64,000 nucleotides of DNA from CBDDEC01 sp965226785 (GTDB lineage Bacteria; Chloroflexota; Dehalococcoidia; UBA2979), in NCBI GenBank assembly GCA_965226785.1, contig CBDDEC010000003.1, positions 806,001 through 870,000 of the forward strand. Direction: 5' to 3'. Within the stretch, counting starts at the first letter, position 1. Every line of letters begins with the position of its first letter. Both the position numbers and the translations under genes were made by a program. Positions 27,095-36,252 of the stretch are shown in pieces. Below the pieces are notes generated by a model, which saw only the letters and a program-made list of their open reading frames with translations, did not search any database and was not told the DNA's origin.

Positions 27095-29479
27095 GTGACC
27101 AACGCCGCGCTGGAACGATTCATTGAGGCGCGCTCGGAGCGATCCGGGCGCGCCTCTGCGCGCCCCGCCTCCACCGCGGGCGTCACCGCCTGCCTCGAGC
27201 TGACGGCACTCCTCGACGCCGCGATCGTCGGCGTCGCCGAAGACGCCACGGGCGAGCCCTCTGAGGCGTGGCCGTTCGCGCTCGTCGCCGTCGGTGGCTA
27301 TGGACGCCGAGAGCAGTGCCGGCACTCGGACATCGACCTCATGCTGCTCACCACGCGAGGAGGTGAGAGCGACGCCTCGCGGGTGCTCTACCCGCTCTGG
27401 GACGCGAGCCTCAAACTCGGCCACTCGGTACGCACCGTGAAACAGGCGATGCGCGCCGGCGCTGAGAACGTCGAGACGCTGACCGCACTCCTCGACGCAC
27501 GACTCGTCGGTGGCGACGCCGCACTCTTCGAACGCTTCCTCACCGCCCGCCGCAAACTGGCGCGCCGAGAGCGCGGCTGGCTGCAGGACGAACTCGGCAG
27601 CCGTCGCGAGGCATCGGCAGCGGCCGAGCCCTGGCAGCTGCAGGCCACCGACGTGAAGACCGGCCGCGGTGGGCTCCGCGACCTCCAGATCGTGCACTGG
27701 CTCGATGCCGCCGCGGCCATGGCCAACGACGACGACGCACCAGACCTCGACGGTCCGCTCGCCGCCGCCCGGGAGCGTCTGCTTGCGACCCGCAACGCGC
27801 TGCACGCGCTGGAGGACCGAACCAACGACACCTTCCGCGACGACCTGCGCGTCCCGGTCGCTGAATGGCTCGACGCGGATGCGGAGGCGTGGAGCCGTGA
27901 CCTCTACCTCGCGATGCGGGACGTCGAGGCGGCGGCGACAGCGCGCCTCGCCCAGCGACCGCGGCGCTGGTGGTCTCGAGGCCGCGACCATGCCCCGTCA
28001 GTTGAGCCGGGCGCGACTATCCCCGGGGATGCTGCCGGCAGCGACCTCGAACACCTCCTCGTGATGCTGCGAGGCCTCGGCACGCGCGACTCGAGGCCGC
28101 TCGAGCCGCTCCCGAACAGCGACTGGCTCGAACGCATCGCCCCCGAGTGGGAGGTGCTGCGTGCTCGCCGCCACATCGCGCCGTTCCACCGCCACCCGAT
28201 CGACATCCACGTCCTTCGCACCGCTGTGGAGGCGGCTGCGATCGCGCGTGGCGCAGACGAGGGCACCGGCGCAACTTCGGCCGCCGCCGCGGTTCCACTC
28301 GACGAACTGTTGCTCGCGGCCTTCCTGCACGACATCGGGAAGGGCCACGGTGGCGACCACTCCGAGGTCGGGATGGTGATCACCGAGCGCTTCGCTTCGC
28401 GCGCCGGTCTCGAGGTCGCGCTGGCCGCCCGGCTTGTGGCCGTGACGCGGCACCACCTGCTGCTCCCGATCGTCGCCACGCGGCGTGACATCGCGGATGA
28501 GCGGGTGCTGCGCGAGACAGCCGAGGCGGTTAGCGACCTCCGCACCCTGCACCTGCTCTACGTCACATCGGTCGCCGACGCGCGCGCCAGTGGGCCCGAC
28601 GTGTGGAACCCATGGAAGGCGCAGCTCATGCGCTCGCTCCACCTCCGCGTCGCCGACTTGCTCGCCGAGGACATCGCCGAACCCGCCGACCTCGCCGCGG
28701 CGCGCATCTCCGCCGCTGTCGAGGCGCTCTCCAACCGCTTCGCCGAGCCGGAGGTGCTGGCGCACCTACGGGCGATGGAGCCGGGCTACCTGCTCGGCAC
28801 GACGACCGAGGCGATCGCCGAGCACCTCGACCTCATCGCCGACGCCGCGGCGGATCAGAGCGGACGCCGGACGGCCGCGCGGCGCGACCGCAGTGGCGAG
28901 GTGGATCGCCTCACCGTCGTCACTCCCGACCGCCCCGGCATCCTGCAGGCCATCGCCGGCACGCTCGCCGCGCACAACGCGAGCGTCCTCGGCGGCGTCG
29001 CGCACACCCGCGACGATGGCGTCGCGATCCAGGTCTGGCACGTCGGTGACGTCCTCGGCGTGGGCATCGACGAGCGCCGCTGGGGGCGCATCCTGGAGGC
29101 GGTTCCACAGGCTCTCGCCGGCGAGTTTGCCATCGACGACCGGCTGGCCGAGGTGCGCGCTCGCTACGCCGAGCCGGCACTGCCGGACGTGCCGACCAGC
29201 GTCAACGTCGACAACGCCGGCTCGGACGACTACTCGATCGTCGAGGTGTCAGCGGCCGACCGCCGCGGCCTGCTCTACGCCATCACCCACGAGCTGCACG
29301 AGATGGGTATCGACATCCACCTCGCCAAGGTCGACACGATCGGCGCCGAGGTCGTGGACGCCTTCTACGTCCGCCGCGAGAACGGCCGCCGCGTCGAGGA
29401 GCCAGACGAGATCCAGCGCCTCGAACGCCGTCTCCACGCCGCCGTCACCAACCTCGAGGGCGGCGCGACGACCGACTAG
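27095..29479 (+). CDS. glnD: [Protein-PII] uridylyltransferase / uridylyl-removing enzyme
   Basis: A bifunctional sensor enzyme of 794 residues that adds UMP to PII when glutamine is low and removes it when glutamine is high. In order: nucleotidyltransferase domain with ALVAVGGYGRREQCRHSDID (about 55-80), helical linker with TDVKTGRGGLRDLQIVHWLD, HD phosphohydrolase domain with LLAAFLHDIGKGHGGDHSEV (about 405-430), and two C-terminal ACT domains (VTPDRPGILQAIAGTLAAHN and EVSAADRRGLLYAITHELHE). All catalytic residues seen are intact. The GTG start at 27095 has no obvious ribosome binding site. It completes the amt-glnB-glnD operon and ends in a CTAG shared with the convergent gene. Confidence 0.93.
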   Translation: MTNAALERFIEARSERSGRASARPASTAGVTACLELTALLDAAIVGVAEDATGEPSEAWPFALVAVGGYGRREQCRHSDIDLMLLTTRGGESDASRVLYPLWDASLKLGHSVRTVKQAMRAGAENVETLTALLDARLVGGDAALFERFLTARRKLARRERGWLQDELGSRREASAAAEPWQLQATDVKTGRGGLRDLQIVHWLDAAAAMANDDDAPDLDGPLAAARERLLATRNALHALEDRTNDTFRDDLRVPVAEWLDADAEAWSRDLYLAMRDVEAAATARLAQRPRRWWSRGRDHAPSVEPGATIPGDAAGSDLEHLLVMLRGLGTRDSRPLEPLPNSDWLERIAPEWEVLRARRHIAPFHRHPIDIHVLRTAVEAAAIARGADEGTGATSAAAAVPLDELLLAAFLHDIGKGHGGDHSEVGMVITERFASRAGLEVALAARLVAVTRHHLLLPIVATRRDIADERVLRETAEAVSDLRTLHLLYVTSVADARASGPDVWNPWKAQLMRSLHLRVADLLAEDIAEPADLAAARISAAVEALSNRFAEPEVLAHLRAMEPGYLLGTTTEAIAEHLDLIADAAADQSGRRTAARRDRSGEVDRLTVVTPDRPGILQAIAGTLAAHNASVLGGVAHTRDDGVAIQVWHVGDVLGVGIDERRWGRILEAVPQALAGEFAIDDRLAEVRARYAEPALPDVPTSVNVDNAGSDDYSIVEVSAADRRGLLYAITHELHEMGIDIHLAKVDTIGAEVVDAFYVRRENGRRVEEPDEIQRLERRLHAAVTNLEGGATTD

Positions 29480-29964
29480 CGCTCGAGCCAGGCGGCGAGG
29501 CGGGCGCGGAAGCCCTGCGGGTACACGATGTGGGTGCCGTCGAGAACCTCGACGAGTGGGAGCCAGCGCGCCTCGAAGGGCGTGCCGTCGTCCTCGTGGG
29601 CGGCCATCGGCTCGAGCGTCGCGGGGTGCTCGCCGGGCGCGAAGTCGATCTCGAACTCGAACACGATCTCGTGTTCGGGCGCGCCGTCGAAGTTGAACAT
29701 GTTCTCGGTGACGCTGATCAGTGCGCCCACCTCAACGCCGCGGTCCAGCTCTTCGCAGAACTCACGGACGACCGCGTCGCGCGCCTCCTCGTCGAACTCG
29801 ATCCCGCCGCCGAGCGGGCGGAAGAACGTCTCCTGCTTGACGTGGTCGTAGCCGCGATGGACCAGCAGGTGCTTGCGCCAGACCAGCACGCCGATCGCGA
29901 TCACACGAATGTGGCCGCTGCGAGTGTTCGCGGCGGGGTCGGGTGGTGCGTTGCGGTCGGCCAT
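29476..29964 (-). CDS. NUDIX hydrolase
   Basis: A 162-residue pyrophosphohydrolase of nucleoside-diphosphate derivatives. The NUDIX box is present as LGGGIEFDEEARDAVVREFC followed by EEL, which supplies the metal-binding glutamates. The N-terminal strand VIAIGVLVWRKHLLVHRGY and the C-terminal FEARWLPLVEVLDG fit the fold. The substrate is unknown. The ATG at 29964 is preferred because upstream sequence is low-complexity. Its stop codon overlaps that of glnD within a CTAG. Confidence 0.88.
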   Translation of the reverse strand: MADRNAPPDPAANTRSGHIRVIAIGVLVWRKHLLVHRGYDHVKQETFFRPLGGGIEFDEEARDAVVREFCEELDRGVEVGALISVTENMFNFDGAPEHEIVFEFEIDFAPGEHPATLEPMAAHEDDGTPFEARWLPLVEVLDGTHIVYPQGFRARLAAWLER

Positions 29965-30074
29965 CGTGCGAGGAATCCTCGTGCGGTAGCGGGGTGCGGT
30001 TGGTAGCATACGGCGCGCCCGCGAGCCGGGCGTTGCCCGGATGAGCACAGTGCCGAGCCGACGAGGGAGATCCC

Positions 30075-31334
30075 ATGCCCGAAGAGAAGGACCTGTACGA
30101 GCTCGGCGAAACCCCACCACTGGGGCACGTCCCGAAGCAGATGTACGCCAACCTGATCCGCGCGGAGCGCTTCGGCGAGCCCAGCCAGGCGTTCGAGGTC
30201 GAGGTCGTGGACGTCCCGACCCCGGCGGCGAACCAGGTGCTGGTCTGGGTCATGGCCGCCGGCATCAACTACAACAACGTCTGGGCCGGCCTCGGGCAGC
30301 CCGTCGACGTGATCGGCGCGCGCCAGCGGCGCGACGACACAGCCGCCGACTTCCACATCGGCGGCTCCGACGCCTCCGGCGTCGTCTGGGCGGTTGGCGA
30401 GGACGTCACGGACGTCAGCGTCGGCGACGAGGTCGTGCTGTCCTGCGGCATGTGGGACGAAGATGCGGCCGACATCGCCGCGGGCGCGGACCCGATCACC
30501 TCCTCGACGGCCAAGATCTGGGGCTACGAGGAGAACTGGGGCTCCTTCGCCCAGTTCACGCTCGTCGACCACTACCAGTGCCACCCCAAGCCGCCGAACC
30601 TGCCGTGGGAGGCCGCCGCGGCCTACATGCTCGTCGGCGCCACCGCCTACCGGCAGCTCATGGGCTGGGAGCCGCACATCGTCCGCGAGGGCGACCCGGT
30701 CCTGATCTGGGGCGGCACCGGCGGCCTCGGCTCCATGGCGATCCAGATCACGAAGGCCAAGGGCGGCATCCCGGTCGCAGTCGTCTCGTCCGAGGAGAAG
30801 TTCGAGTTCTGCTACGACCTCGGCGCGCATGGCGTGATCAACCGCAAGGACCCAGAGTTCACCCACTGGGGCCGCCTGCCGGACATCGAAGACGCGGCCG
30901 GGTTCGCCGAGTGGACGAAGGGCGCCAACGCCTTCCGCCGCAAGTGGTCGGAGGTGCTCGGCTCGCGACAGGGCCCGCGCATCGTCTTCGAGCACCCCGG
31001 CGAGGCGACGATCCCCACCTCGATCCTGCTCTGTGACAACGCCGGGATGGTCGTCATCTGCGCCGGCACCAGCGGCTACAACGCCGATGTCGACCTGCGC
31101 TATCTGTGGATGCGGCAGAAGCGCCTGCAGGGCTCGCACTTCGCCAACACGGAACAGTGCCGCGCCCTCAACGACATGGTCGCGGCCGGCGAGGTGGACC
31201 CCGCGCTCTCGCGCGTCTTCCCCTTCGACGGCGTCGGCGAGGCGCACCAGCTCATGTACGAAAACGCCCACCCGCCCGGCAACATGACGATCCTCGTCAA
31301 CGCCCCGCGGGAGGGCATGACGGAGCTGCCGTAG
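30075..31334 (+). CDS. ccr: Crotonyl-CoA carboxylase/reductase
   Basis: Reductively carboxylates crotonyl-CoA to ethylmalonyl-CoA with NADPH and CO2. This is the key step of the ethylmalonyl-CoA pathway and a source of extender units. The 419 residues match the MDR-superfamily CCR subfamily. Features include AAGINYNNVWAGLGQPVD, GGSDASGVVWAVG, WGYEENWGSFAQF, the Rossmann WGGTGGLGSMAIQITKAKGG and the long CCR-specific insert before VLGSRQGPRIVFEHPGE. The CO2-site motifs INYNNVW and GYEENWGSF are kept, so carboxylation is likely. No other ethylmalonyl-CoA pathway gene is close by. GAGGGAGA precedes the ATG; a terminator follows. Confidence 0.92.
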   Translation: MPEEKDLYELGETPPLGHVPKQMYANLIRAERFGEPSQAFEVEVVDVPTPAANQVLVWVMAAGINYNNVWAGLGQPVDVIGARQRRDDTAADFHIGGSDASGVVWAVGEDVTDVSVGDEVVLSCGMWDEDAADIAAGADPITSSTAKIWGYEENWGSFAQFTLVDHYQCHPKPPNLPWEAAAAYMLVGATAYRQLMGWEPHIVREGDPVLIWGGTGGLGSMAIQITKAKGGIPVAVVSSEEKFEFCYDLGAHGVINRKDPEFTHWGRLPDIEDAAGFAEWTKGANAFRRKWSEVLGSRQGPRIVFEHPGEATIPTSILLCDNAGMVVICAGTSGYNADVDLRYLWMRQKRLQGSHFANTEQCRALNDMVAAGEVDPALSRVFPFDGVGEAHQLMYENAHPPGNMTILVNAPREGMTELP

Positions 31335-31358
31335 CACCAGCAATCGAAATCAGACGCG

Positions 31359-31381
31359 GACGCCGCCCATCGGGCGGCGTC
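31359..31381. terminator. Intrinsic terminator downstream of ccr
   Basis: A perfect 10-bp stem (GACGCCGCCC at 31359-31368, GGGCGGCGTC at 31372-31381) with an ATC loop, followed on the plus strand by TTCGTGTTCC. It lies between convergent genes and may serve both. Confidence 0.75.
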
Positions 31382-31390
31382 TTCGTGTTC

Positions 31391-32407
31391 CTACTGGTAG
31401 ATGATGTAGTCGGGCGGGTCGGGCAGCGCGACGATCTCTGCCGGTGACAGCGCGTCGGGGATGTCCCAGCGGTAGAAGAGCTTGAAGGCTGATCGTTCGG
31501 CGTAGTCGGCCTGTGCGAACTCGTCGTACCCGCTTAGCTTCGCGAAGTCGCTGCCCCAGCCGTCCATGTCGATCGTGACCTCGACCTCAGGCACGTCGTG
31601 GTACGCCTCGGGCGTGCGCAGCATGAAGCCGCGGAACTGGTGCATCACGAGGATCTTGCGCGGCAGATCGTGCGCGACGACGAGGCCGGCGAGGTAGCTC
31701 TGTACCGCGTTCACCTCCTCTGACCACAGCGTGCCGATGATCTCGCCCGGCGCTGCGCGTGCGCGGCCGGTGGCGAACTCCGGGTCGATGGCGACGTGCA
31801 CGAACGGCTCTTCGAGGAACCGCTCCAGGCGCTGCACGCTCTGCAACGGATCGGCCCAGCCGATCTGCAGGTCAAGGAACAGCAGGTAGCCGTGCTCGCG
31901 CGCCAACTCGACCCACTCGCTGATCTCGGCCATCGGCATCCGATCGAGGTAGCTGCCGTCGTCTTGCGGGCGCTTCTGCGCCACGTCGACGATCAGATGC
32001 AGCGCCGGCAGCGCGTAGCGCCGCCCGTTCAGTCGTTCGAACTCCAGCGCCACCGCGTCGATCTCGCCCGGAAGCTCCTCGGCCGTATGACAGCCGAGTT
32101 CGCCCATGAGGCACACGCCGGGGTGGCCGTAGAACGAGATCACCTGCGCGACATCGAAGTAGGAGGGCGGATCGGTCGGGTAGTCGAGCCAGCCGCCGTC
32201 GATCAGGACGTCGACCTCGGTCGGGACGTACATCTCGATCAGGCGATCGGCGGGGACCAGGGAGGGGAGAAGATCGCTGGCCACAGGCGCCTGGTGGCGC
32301 GGCGGGGCCGGTACGGAGGCGTTTATCGTCGTCCCGGGGAGATCTGCAACGACGAGCGACAGGGTGAGCAGCGCGGCGGCCAGCGTCGCTGTACGAGCAA
32401 GCCGCAC
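31391..32407 (-). CDS. Secreted protein of unknown function
   Basis: A 338-residue exported protein. The N-terminus VRLARTATLAAALLTLSLVV is a signal peptide with cleavage likely near residue 30. The mature part begins after a Pro-rich stretch and shows alternating strands and helices (QVISFYGHPGVCLMGELGCH, then LLFLDLQIGWADP and VHVAIDPEFATG) that suggest a TIM-barrel, perhaps carbohydrate-related. I do not recognise the family and see no sure catalytic residues. The GTG at 32407 is chosen for its GGAGGATTCAAA ribosome binding site. Confidence 0.65.
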   Translation of the reverse strand: MRLARTATLAAALLTLSLVVADLPGTTINASVPAPPRHQAPVASDLLPSLVPADRLIEMYVPTEVDVLIDGGWLDYPTDPPSYFDVAQVISFYGHPGVCLMGELGCHTAEELPGEIDAVALEFERLNGRRYALPALHLIVDVAQKRPQDDGSYLDRMPMAEISEWVELAREHGYLLFLDLQIGWADPLQSVQRLERFLEEPFVHVAIDPEFATGRARAAPGEIIGTLWSEEVNAVQSYLAGLVVAHDLPRKILVMHQFRGFMLRTPEAYHDVPEVEVTIDMDGWGSDFAKLSGYDEFAQADYAERSAFKLFYRWDIPDALSPAEIVALPDPPDYIIYQ

Positions 32408-32628
32408 CTTTGAATCCTCCGTTTGCCGACCCCGCACGCCGGAGTCACCGTACGGCAGGACCCCAGTTGCGTAAACATCTAAACAGTTGTCCACACGCTG
32501 TCCACATCGACCCTCCGCGACCCCGCGTCGCCCTTCCCTCCGCCCGCTCGCGATGCCACCATGCTCGCGGCGCGTTCCGAGGACCGGCCGAGGCGGCGTC
32601 GCTGAGCCCTCGAGGAGGCACGCCCACG

Positions 32629-33564
32629 ATGACGATGCAGATCGGCCTCAACGCCTCCGGACGACGCTTCCGCTACCTCATCGACGACGCCGTGCGTGCC
32701 GAGGCCGAGGGCTTCCACACCTACAATATGTCCTCGGTCGCTGGCCACGACCCGATGGCGATCCTGACCGCGATCGGGCTGGAGACGGAGCGCATCCAAC
32801 TGCTGACCGGCGTCGTCCCGATCTTCGGCACGCACCCAACGCGCCTGGCCGGGCAGGCGCTGACCGTGCAGGCCGCCGCCGAGGGGCGCTTCACCCTCGG
32901 CATCGGCCTCTCGCACCAAGTGGTGATCGAGGGCGGCCTGGGCCTCGACTTCGCGCGGCCCGGCGCGCGCATGCGCGAGTACCTGGACGTGCTGCAGCCG
33001 CGACTGCGTGGCGAAGACCCGGCGCACGAGGGCGAGTTCTACACCGCGCGAGGCGGTGGCGCGCCCAGCGACCTCGCCGAGGTGCCGCTGATGCTGGCAG
33101 CGATGGCGCCGGTGATGTTGCGTCTGGCAGCTGAGCGCACCGAGGGCACCGTGCTCTGGATGGCCGGCGCGAAGGCGGTGAGCAACTACGTGCGGCCGCG
33201 CCTGGAACGCGGCGCCGCGAACGCCGGACGCCCCGCGCCGAGGGTGGTCGCGGGCCTGCCCGTCGCGCTCGTCCCGCAGTCGCAGGTCTCCGACGCCCGC
33301 GAGCTGGCGAGCCAGCTCTTCGAGCGCTACGGGGAGTTCCCCTCCTACCGCTCGATGCTCGACCAGTCCGGCGCGGAGCTGCCGGGCGACGCCGCCCTCG
33401 TCGGCGACGAAGCCGCCCTCGACGCCGAGCTCGACCGGCTCGAGGCGGCGGGCGTCGACCTCTTCACCGCTGCGCCCTTCCGCGCGGACGACGAGGCGAT
33501 CGCCCGCACGCGCGACTACTTCGCCGACCGCGCTCGGCAGCGCGCAGGAAGCGCAGCGGAGTAA
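32629..33564 (+). CDS. LLM-class flavin-dependent oxidoreductase
   Basis: A luciferase-like monooxygenase or F420-dependent reductase of 311 residues with a TIM-barrel fold. Typical elements are AVRAEAEGFHTYNMSSVAGH, ETERIQLLTGVVPIFGTHP (strand 4 region) and LTVQAAAEGRFTLGIGLSHQ. Whether the cofactor is FMN or F420 cannot be decided from the sequence; the deazaflavin-type protein at 53 kb makes F420 plausible. A GAGGAGG site precedes the ATG at 32629. Such genes are strongly expanded in SAR202-type Chloroflexota. Confidence 0.88.
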   Translation: MTMQIGLNASGRRFRYLIDDAVRAEAEGFHTYNMSSVAGHDPMAILTAIGLETERIQLLTGVVPIFGTHPTRLAGQALTVQAAAEGRFTLGIGLSHQVVIEGGLGLDFARPGARMREYLDVLQPRLRGEDPAHEGEFYTARGGGAPSDLAEVPLMLAAMAPVMLRLAAERTEGTVLWMAGAKAVSNYVRPRLERGAANAGRPAPRVVAGLPVALVPQSQVSDARELASQLFERYGEFPSYRSMLDQSGAELPGDAALVGDEAALDAELDRLEAAGVDLFTAAPFRADDEAIARTRDYFADRARQRAGSAAE

Positions 33565-33577
33565 GCCTCGAGGGCCG

Positions 33578-34318
33578 CTAGAACAGGCGGCGCTCGGGCC
33601 AGGGGTTGTGGATCGCGTCGTGCCGGCGCAGCAGCGGGCCGCGCAGGATCAGCGAGAGCGCGGCGCCGATCACGAACCCGGCGACGTGTGCCTCCCACGC
33701 GACGCCCGTTTGTACCGTCGCGAACTGCGCCACGAACCAGATGCCCAGGAACAGCACCGCCGGCACCGGGATGAAGAACACGAACACCAGCGACAGCACC
33801 GTCGCGCGCGGGAACAGCACCAGGTAGGATCCCAGCACCCCCGCCACCGCGCCCGAGGCGCCGACCAGCGTTACCGTGCTGTCCGGGTGGGCAAACACGA
33901 ACGCCAGCGACGCCACCACCCCCGCCGCCAGGTACATCAGCGTGTAAGAGATCCGCCCGTAGGCCTCCTCCACGTTGTTGCCGAACACCCACAGGAACCA
34001 CATGTTTCCGCCCAGGTGCAGCAGCCCGCCGTGCAGGAACATCGAGACGAGCACGGACGTCTCGACCGACTTCTCCGGGAACCAGATCGGCCCGCTCAAT
34101 GCATCGATGCAGCGCTGCGCCTGTATCTCGGCGAAGGTCAGCGGTTCGCCGGTGGTCAGCTCGCAGGGGATCAGCGCGTTCTCGTGGAGAAAGCGGATCT
34201 CCTCGATATCGCCGCCGTGTGGCTGCCAGAGGAAGAACACAGCGATGTTCGCCGCGATCAGCGCGATCGTCGCGTAGGGCCGAAGCCGTGTCGGGTTGAG
34301 ATCGCGCAGCGGAAACAT
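33578..34318 (-). CDS. Rhomboid family intramembrane serine protease
   Basis: Cleaves membrane proteins within the bilayer. The 246-residue protein has six or seven membrane segments. The catalytic serine is in TLVGASGAVAGVLGSYLVLF and the partner histidine in WEAHVAGFVIG, and the conserved HGGLLHLGGNMWFLWVFGNN loop is complete. An extracytoplasmic loop of about 50 residues between helices 1 and 2 carries two cysteines. The substrate is unknown. The gene is convergent with the LLM oxidoreductase. Confidence 0.92.
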   Translation of the reverse strand: MFPLRDLNPTRLRPYATIALIAANIAVFFLWQPHGGDIEEIRFLHENALIPCELTTGEPLTFAEIQAQRCIDALSGPIWFPEKSVETSVLVSMFLHGGLLHLGGNMWFLWVFGNNVEEAYGRISYTLMYLAAGVVASLAFVFAHPDSTVTLVGASGAVAGVLGSYLVLFPRATVLSLVFVFFIPVPAVLFLGIWFVAQFATVQTGVAWEAHVAGFVIGAALSLILRGPLLRRHDAIHNPWPERRLF

Positions 34319-34463
34319 CTGCGATCCACCCTACCTCGACCCCACGCCAGCGCCTGAGGCAGCCCGGGCATTCCTGACAGACCGCCGGTTTCTGACAGCG
34401 ATCGCGGGCGGAGCTATCTACCTTCGAGCGGGCGGAATAGCGACGAGTAGAACACTTGTGCTA

Positions 34464-34477
34464 CGAACGTTTGTTCT
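34464..34477 (+). promoter_or_regulatory. SOS (LexA) box upstream of imuB-like gene
   Basis: CGAACGTTTGTTCT matches the Gram-positive type LexA site, GAAC-N4-GTTC, exactly in both half-sites. A degenerate second copy, GAACACTTGTGC, lies just upstream at 34450-34461. Both are 37-65 bp before the start of the mutagenesis cassette, where LexA binding would block its promoter. Confidence 0.75.
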
Positions 34478-34513
34478 GTTAAAGTGCCATTCGCCTCTTG
34501 GCGGGGGTGCTAA

Positions 34514-35806
34514 ATGCCGACTGCTTGTCTCCTCGTTCCCTCCCTCGCACTGGCGTGCGAGCGCGCTGACCGCCCTGCTCTGCGCGGGCAGCCCGTCGTC
34601 ATCGCTGACGATGGCGGACGCCATGTGGTCGAGGTCTCGGACGAGGCGCGCTCACGCGGCGTGGCCGTCGGTCAGACCCTCCGTGAGGCCACCGCCTACT
34701 GTCCCGTGTTGGCGGTGATTGAGCCCCGCCCGGCCCGCACCAGGCGGGCCGCCGAGGCACTGGTCGCGGCGCTCGAGGCGGTCAGTCCACTCGTCGAGGC
34801 CCCTCTGCTCGACGATGCGGACGTCCGCCCGGCGTCGCCGGCTGGCTCCAACAAGCCCGGCTCTCAGCTCACCGGCCCAGGCGTCGTCTACGCCGATTTG
34901 CGCGGCCTCGAAGGCCTCTACCCCGAGCCCCACGACCTCGCCCGCGCGGTGCTGGAGCGTGCGCCCGCCGAGCTGCAGCCGCGGCTCGGCATCGCCGCGT
35001 CGCGGTTCACCGCCTATGCCGCGGCGCAGCGCGCCGCCGGCCAGGTAGCCGGCGCGGGCGATGCCGCGCAGGCGCTGCACATCCCGGACGACGCGGCGGT
35101 CGACTTCCTCGCCCCGCTCGACATCGCGGTGCTGGAGGGCACGCGCATCCTCGACGCGTCACAGGTGGCGTGGATGCGCCTGCTCGCCATCCACACGCTC
35201 GGCAAGCTCGCGGCGCTGCCACGCCACGCCGTCGAGGCGCAGTTCGGCGTCGAGGGTGGCCGCGCCTGGCTCGCCGCCCGCGGCGAGGACGACACGCCGC
35301 TGCGCCCGCGCCTCTGGCGCGAACGCGTGGTCGAAACCTCGAAGGCGGACCCGCCGCTGGTCAGCCGCGAGAGCGTGGAGCGGGCGATGGAACAACTGCT
35401 CGGCCGTGCGCTGCGCCATGAGCGCGCCCACCGTCGCTTCGTGCGCGTGTTGCGCCTCAGCGGCGCGACCGAGGATGACCGGCTGTGGGAGCGCGTGCAG
35501 GTGCTGAAGGAACCGAACGGCGACCGCGGCCGCCTCTGGACGATCATCCGCTCGGCCATCGAGCACGCAGAGTTTCCCGGCCCCCTGGCCGAGCTGACGC
35601 TGGAGCTGGGCGGCCTGACCGAGGAAACGGCGCGGCAGCCGAGCCTGCTCGCTGACCACGTCCGCCGCCGCGAACAGCTCGACGAGATGGTCCGCCACCT
35701 CAAGGTCCGCTTTGGCCAGTCGCCGGTGGCGCGCGTCGTCGCGGTCGAGCCCTGGCACCGGCTGCCGGAGCGTCGCTACGCGCTGATCGACTACGACGGG
35801 AGCTGA
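34514..35806 (+). CDS. imuB: ImuB-like Y-family DNA polymerase homologue
   Basis: A 430-residue Y-family protein that in other bacteria links the clamp to the error-prone polymerase DnaE2. The N-terminal palm/finger region reads PTACLLVPSLALACERADRP and ARSRGVAVGQTLREATAYCP. The usual catalytic DxD of the first strand and the SIDE motif of active Y polymerases are missing, as in ImuB. A thumb-like helix-hairpin-helix part (LLAIHTLGKLAALPRHAV) and a little-finger-like C-terminal domain follow. It is the first gene of the cassette with DUF6504 and dnaE2, downstream of an SOS box. No imuA is visible. Confidence 0.85.
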   Translation: MPTACLLVPSLALACERADRPALRGQPVVIADDGGRHVVEVSDEARSRGVAVGQTLREATAYCPVLAVIEPRPARTRRAAEALVAALEAVSPLVEAPLLDDADVRPASPAGSNKPGSQLTGPGVVYADLRGLEGLYPEPHDLARAVLERAPAELQPRLGIAASRFTAYAAAQRAAGQVAGAGDAAQALHIPDDAAVDFLAPLDIAVLEGTRILDASQVAWMRLLAIHTLGKLAALPRHAVEAQFGVEGGRAWLAARGEDDTPLRPRLWRERVVETSKADPPLVSRESVERAMEQLLGRALRHERAHRRFVRVLRLSGATEDDRLWERVQVLKEPNGDRGRLWTIIRSAIEHAEFPGPLAELTLELGGLTEETARQPSLLADHVRRREQLDEMVRHLKVRFGQSPVARVVAVEPWHRLPERRYALIDYDGS

Positions 35807-35808
35807 CG

Positions 35809-36252
35809 ATGACCCTCGAGGCGCGCTCCGCCGTTCCCAAAGTGGCCACCGTGGCTCCCACCTCGAACGCCAGCGCCGCGCTGCGTGCGCTCGGCCTGCC
35901 GCTGCCGATCCGCGTGCGTACCGACAAGGACGGGCTGCCGCTCGAGGTGCTCGTGCCTCGCCGCGGCGCGTCACCGCTGGCGCAGGGCCGTGCCGCGGAT
36001 GTGCGCCGCCACGCCGTCGAGGCGATCGAGGAGATCTGGCGCGTCGCGGAGGAGTGGTGGCGAGAGCGCCCGGTCGGACGCACCTACGTGCGGCTGCTCG
36101 TCGACGGCGGCCGTCCGCTCACCATCTATCGCGACGAGGTGGGCGTGCTCTCGCAGGATCGGGACGGCCGCCCCGCCTGGTACCTGCAGCGCTACGCCAC
36201 CTCGGAGGGTGCGCTGCTCGGCAACACCACGCTCGAGGATCGCTCGCCGTGA
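35809..36252 (+). CDS. DUF6504 family protein of the DnaE2 cassette
   Basis: A 147-residue basic protein. The core runs PLPIRVRTDKDGLPLEVLVP, then AIEEIWRVAEEWWRERPVGR, TYVRLLVDGGRPLTIYRD and WYLQRYAT. This family occurs as a short gene next to, or fused with, ImuB-like polymerases in bacteria that lack ImuA. The gene is two bases after imuB and overlaps dnaE2 by GTGA, so the three are co-translated. A role in assembling or tuning the mutasome is inferred from context only. Confidence 0.8.
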   Translation: MTLEARSAVPKVATVAPTSNASAALRALGLPLPIRVRTDKDGLPLEVLVPRRGASPLAQGRAADVRRHAVEAIEEIWRVAEEWWRERPVGRTYVRLLVDGGRPLTIYRDEVGVLSQDRDGRPAWYLQRYATSEGALLGNTTLEDRSP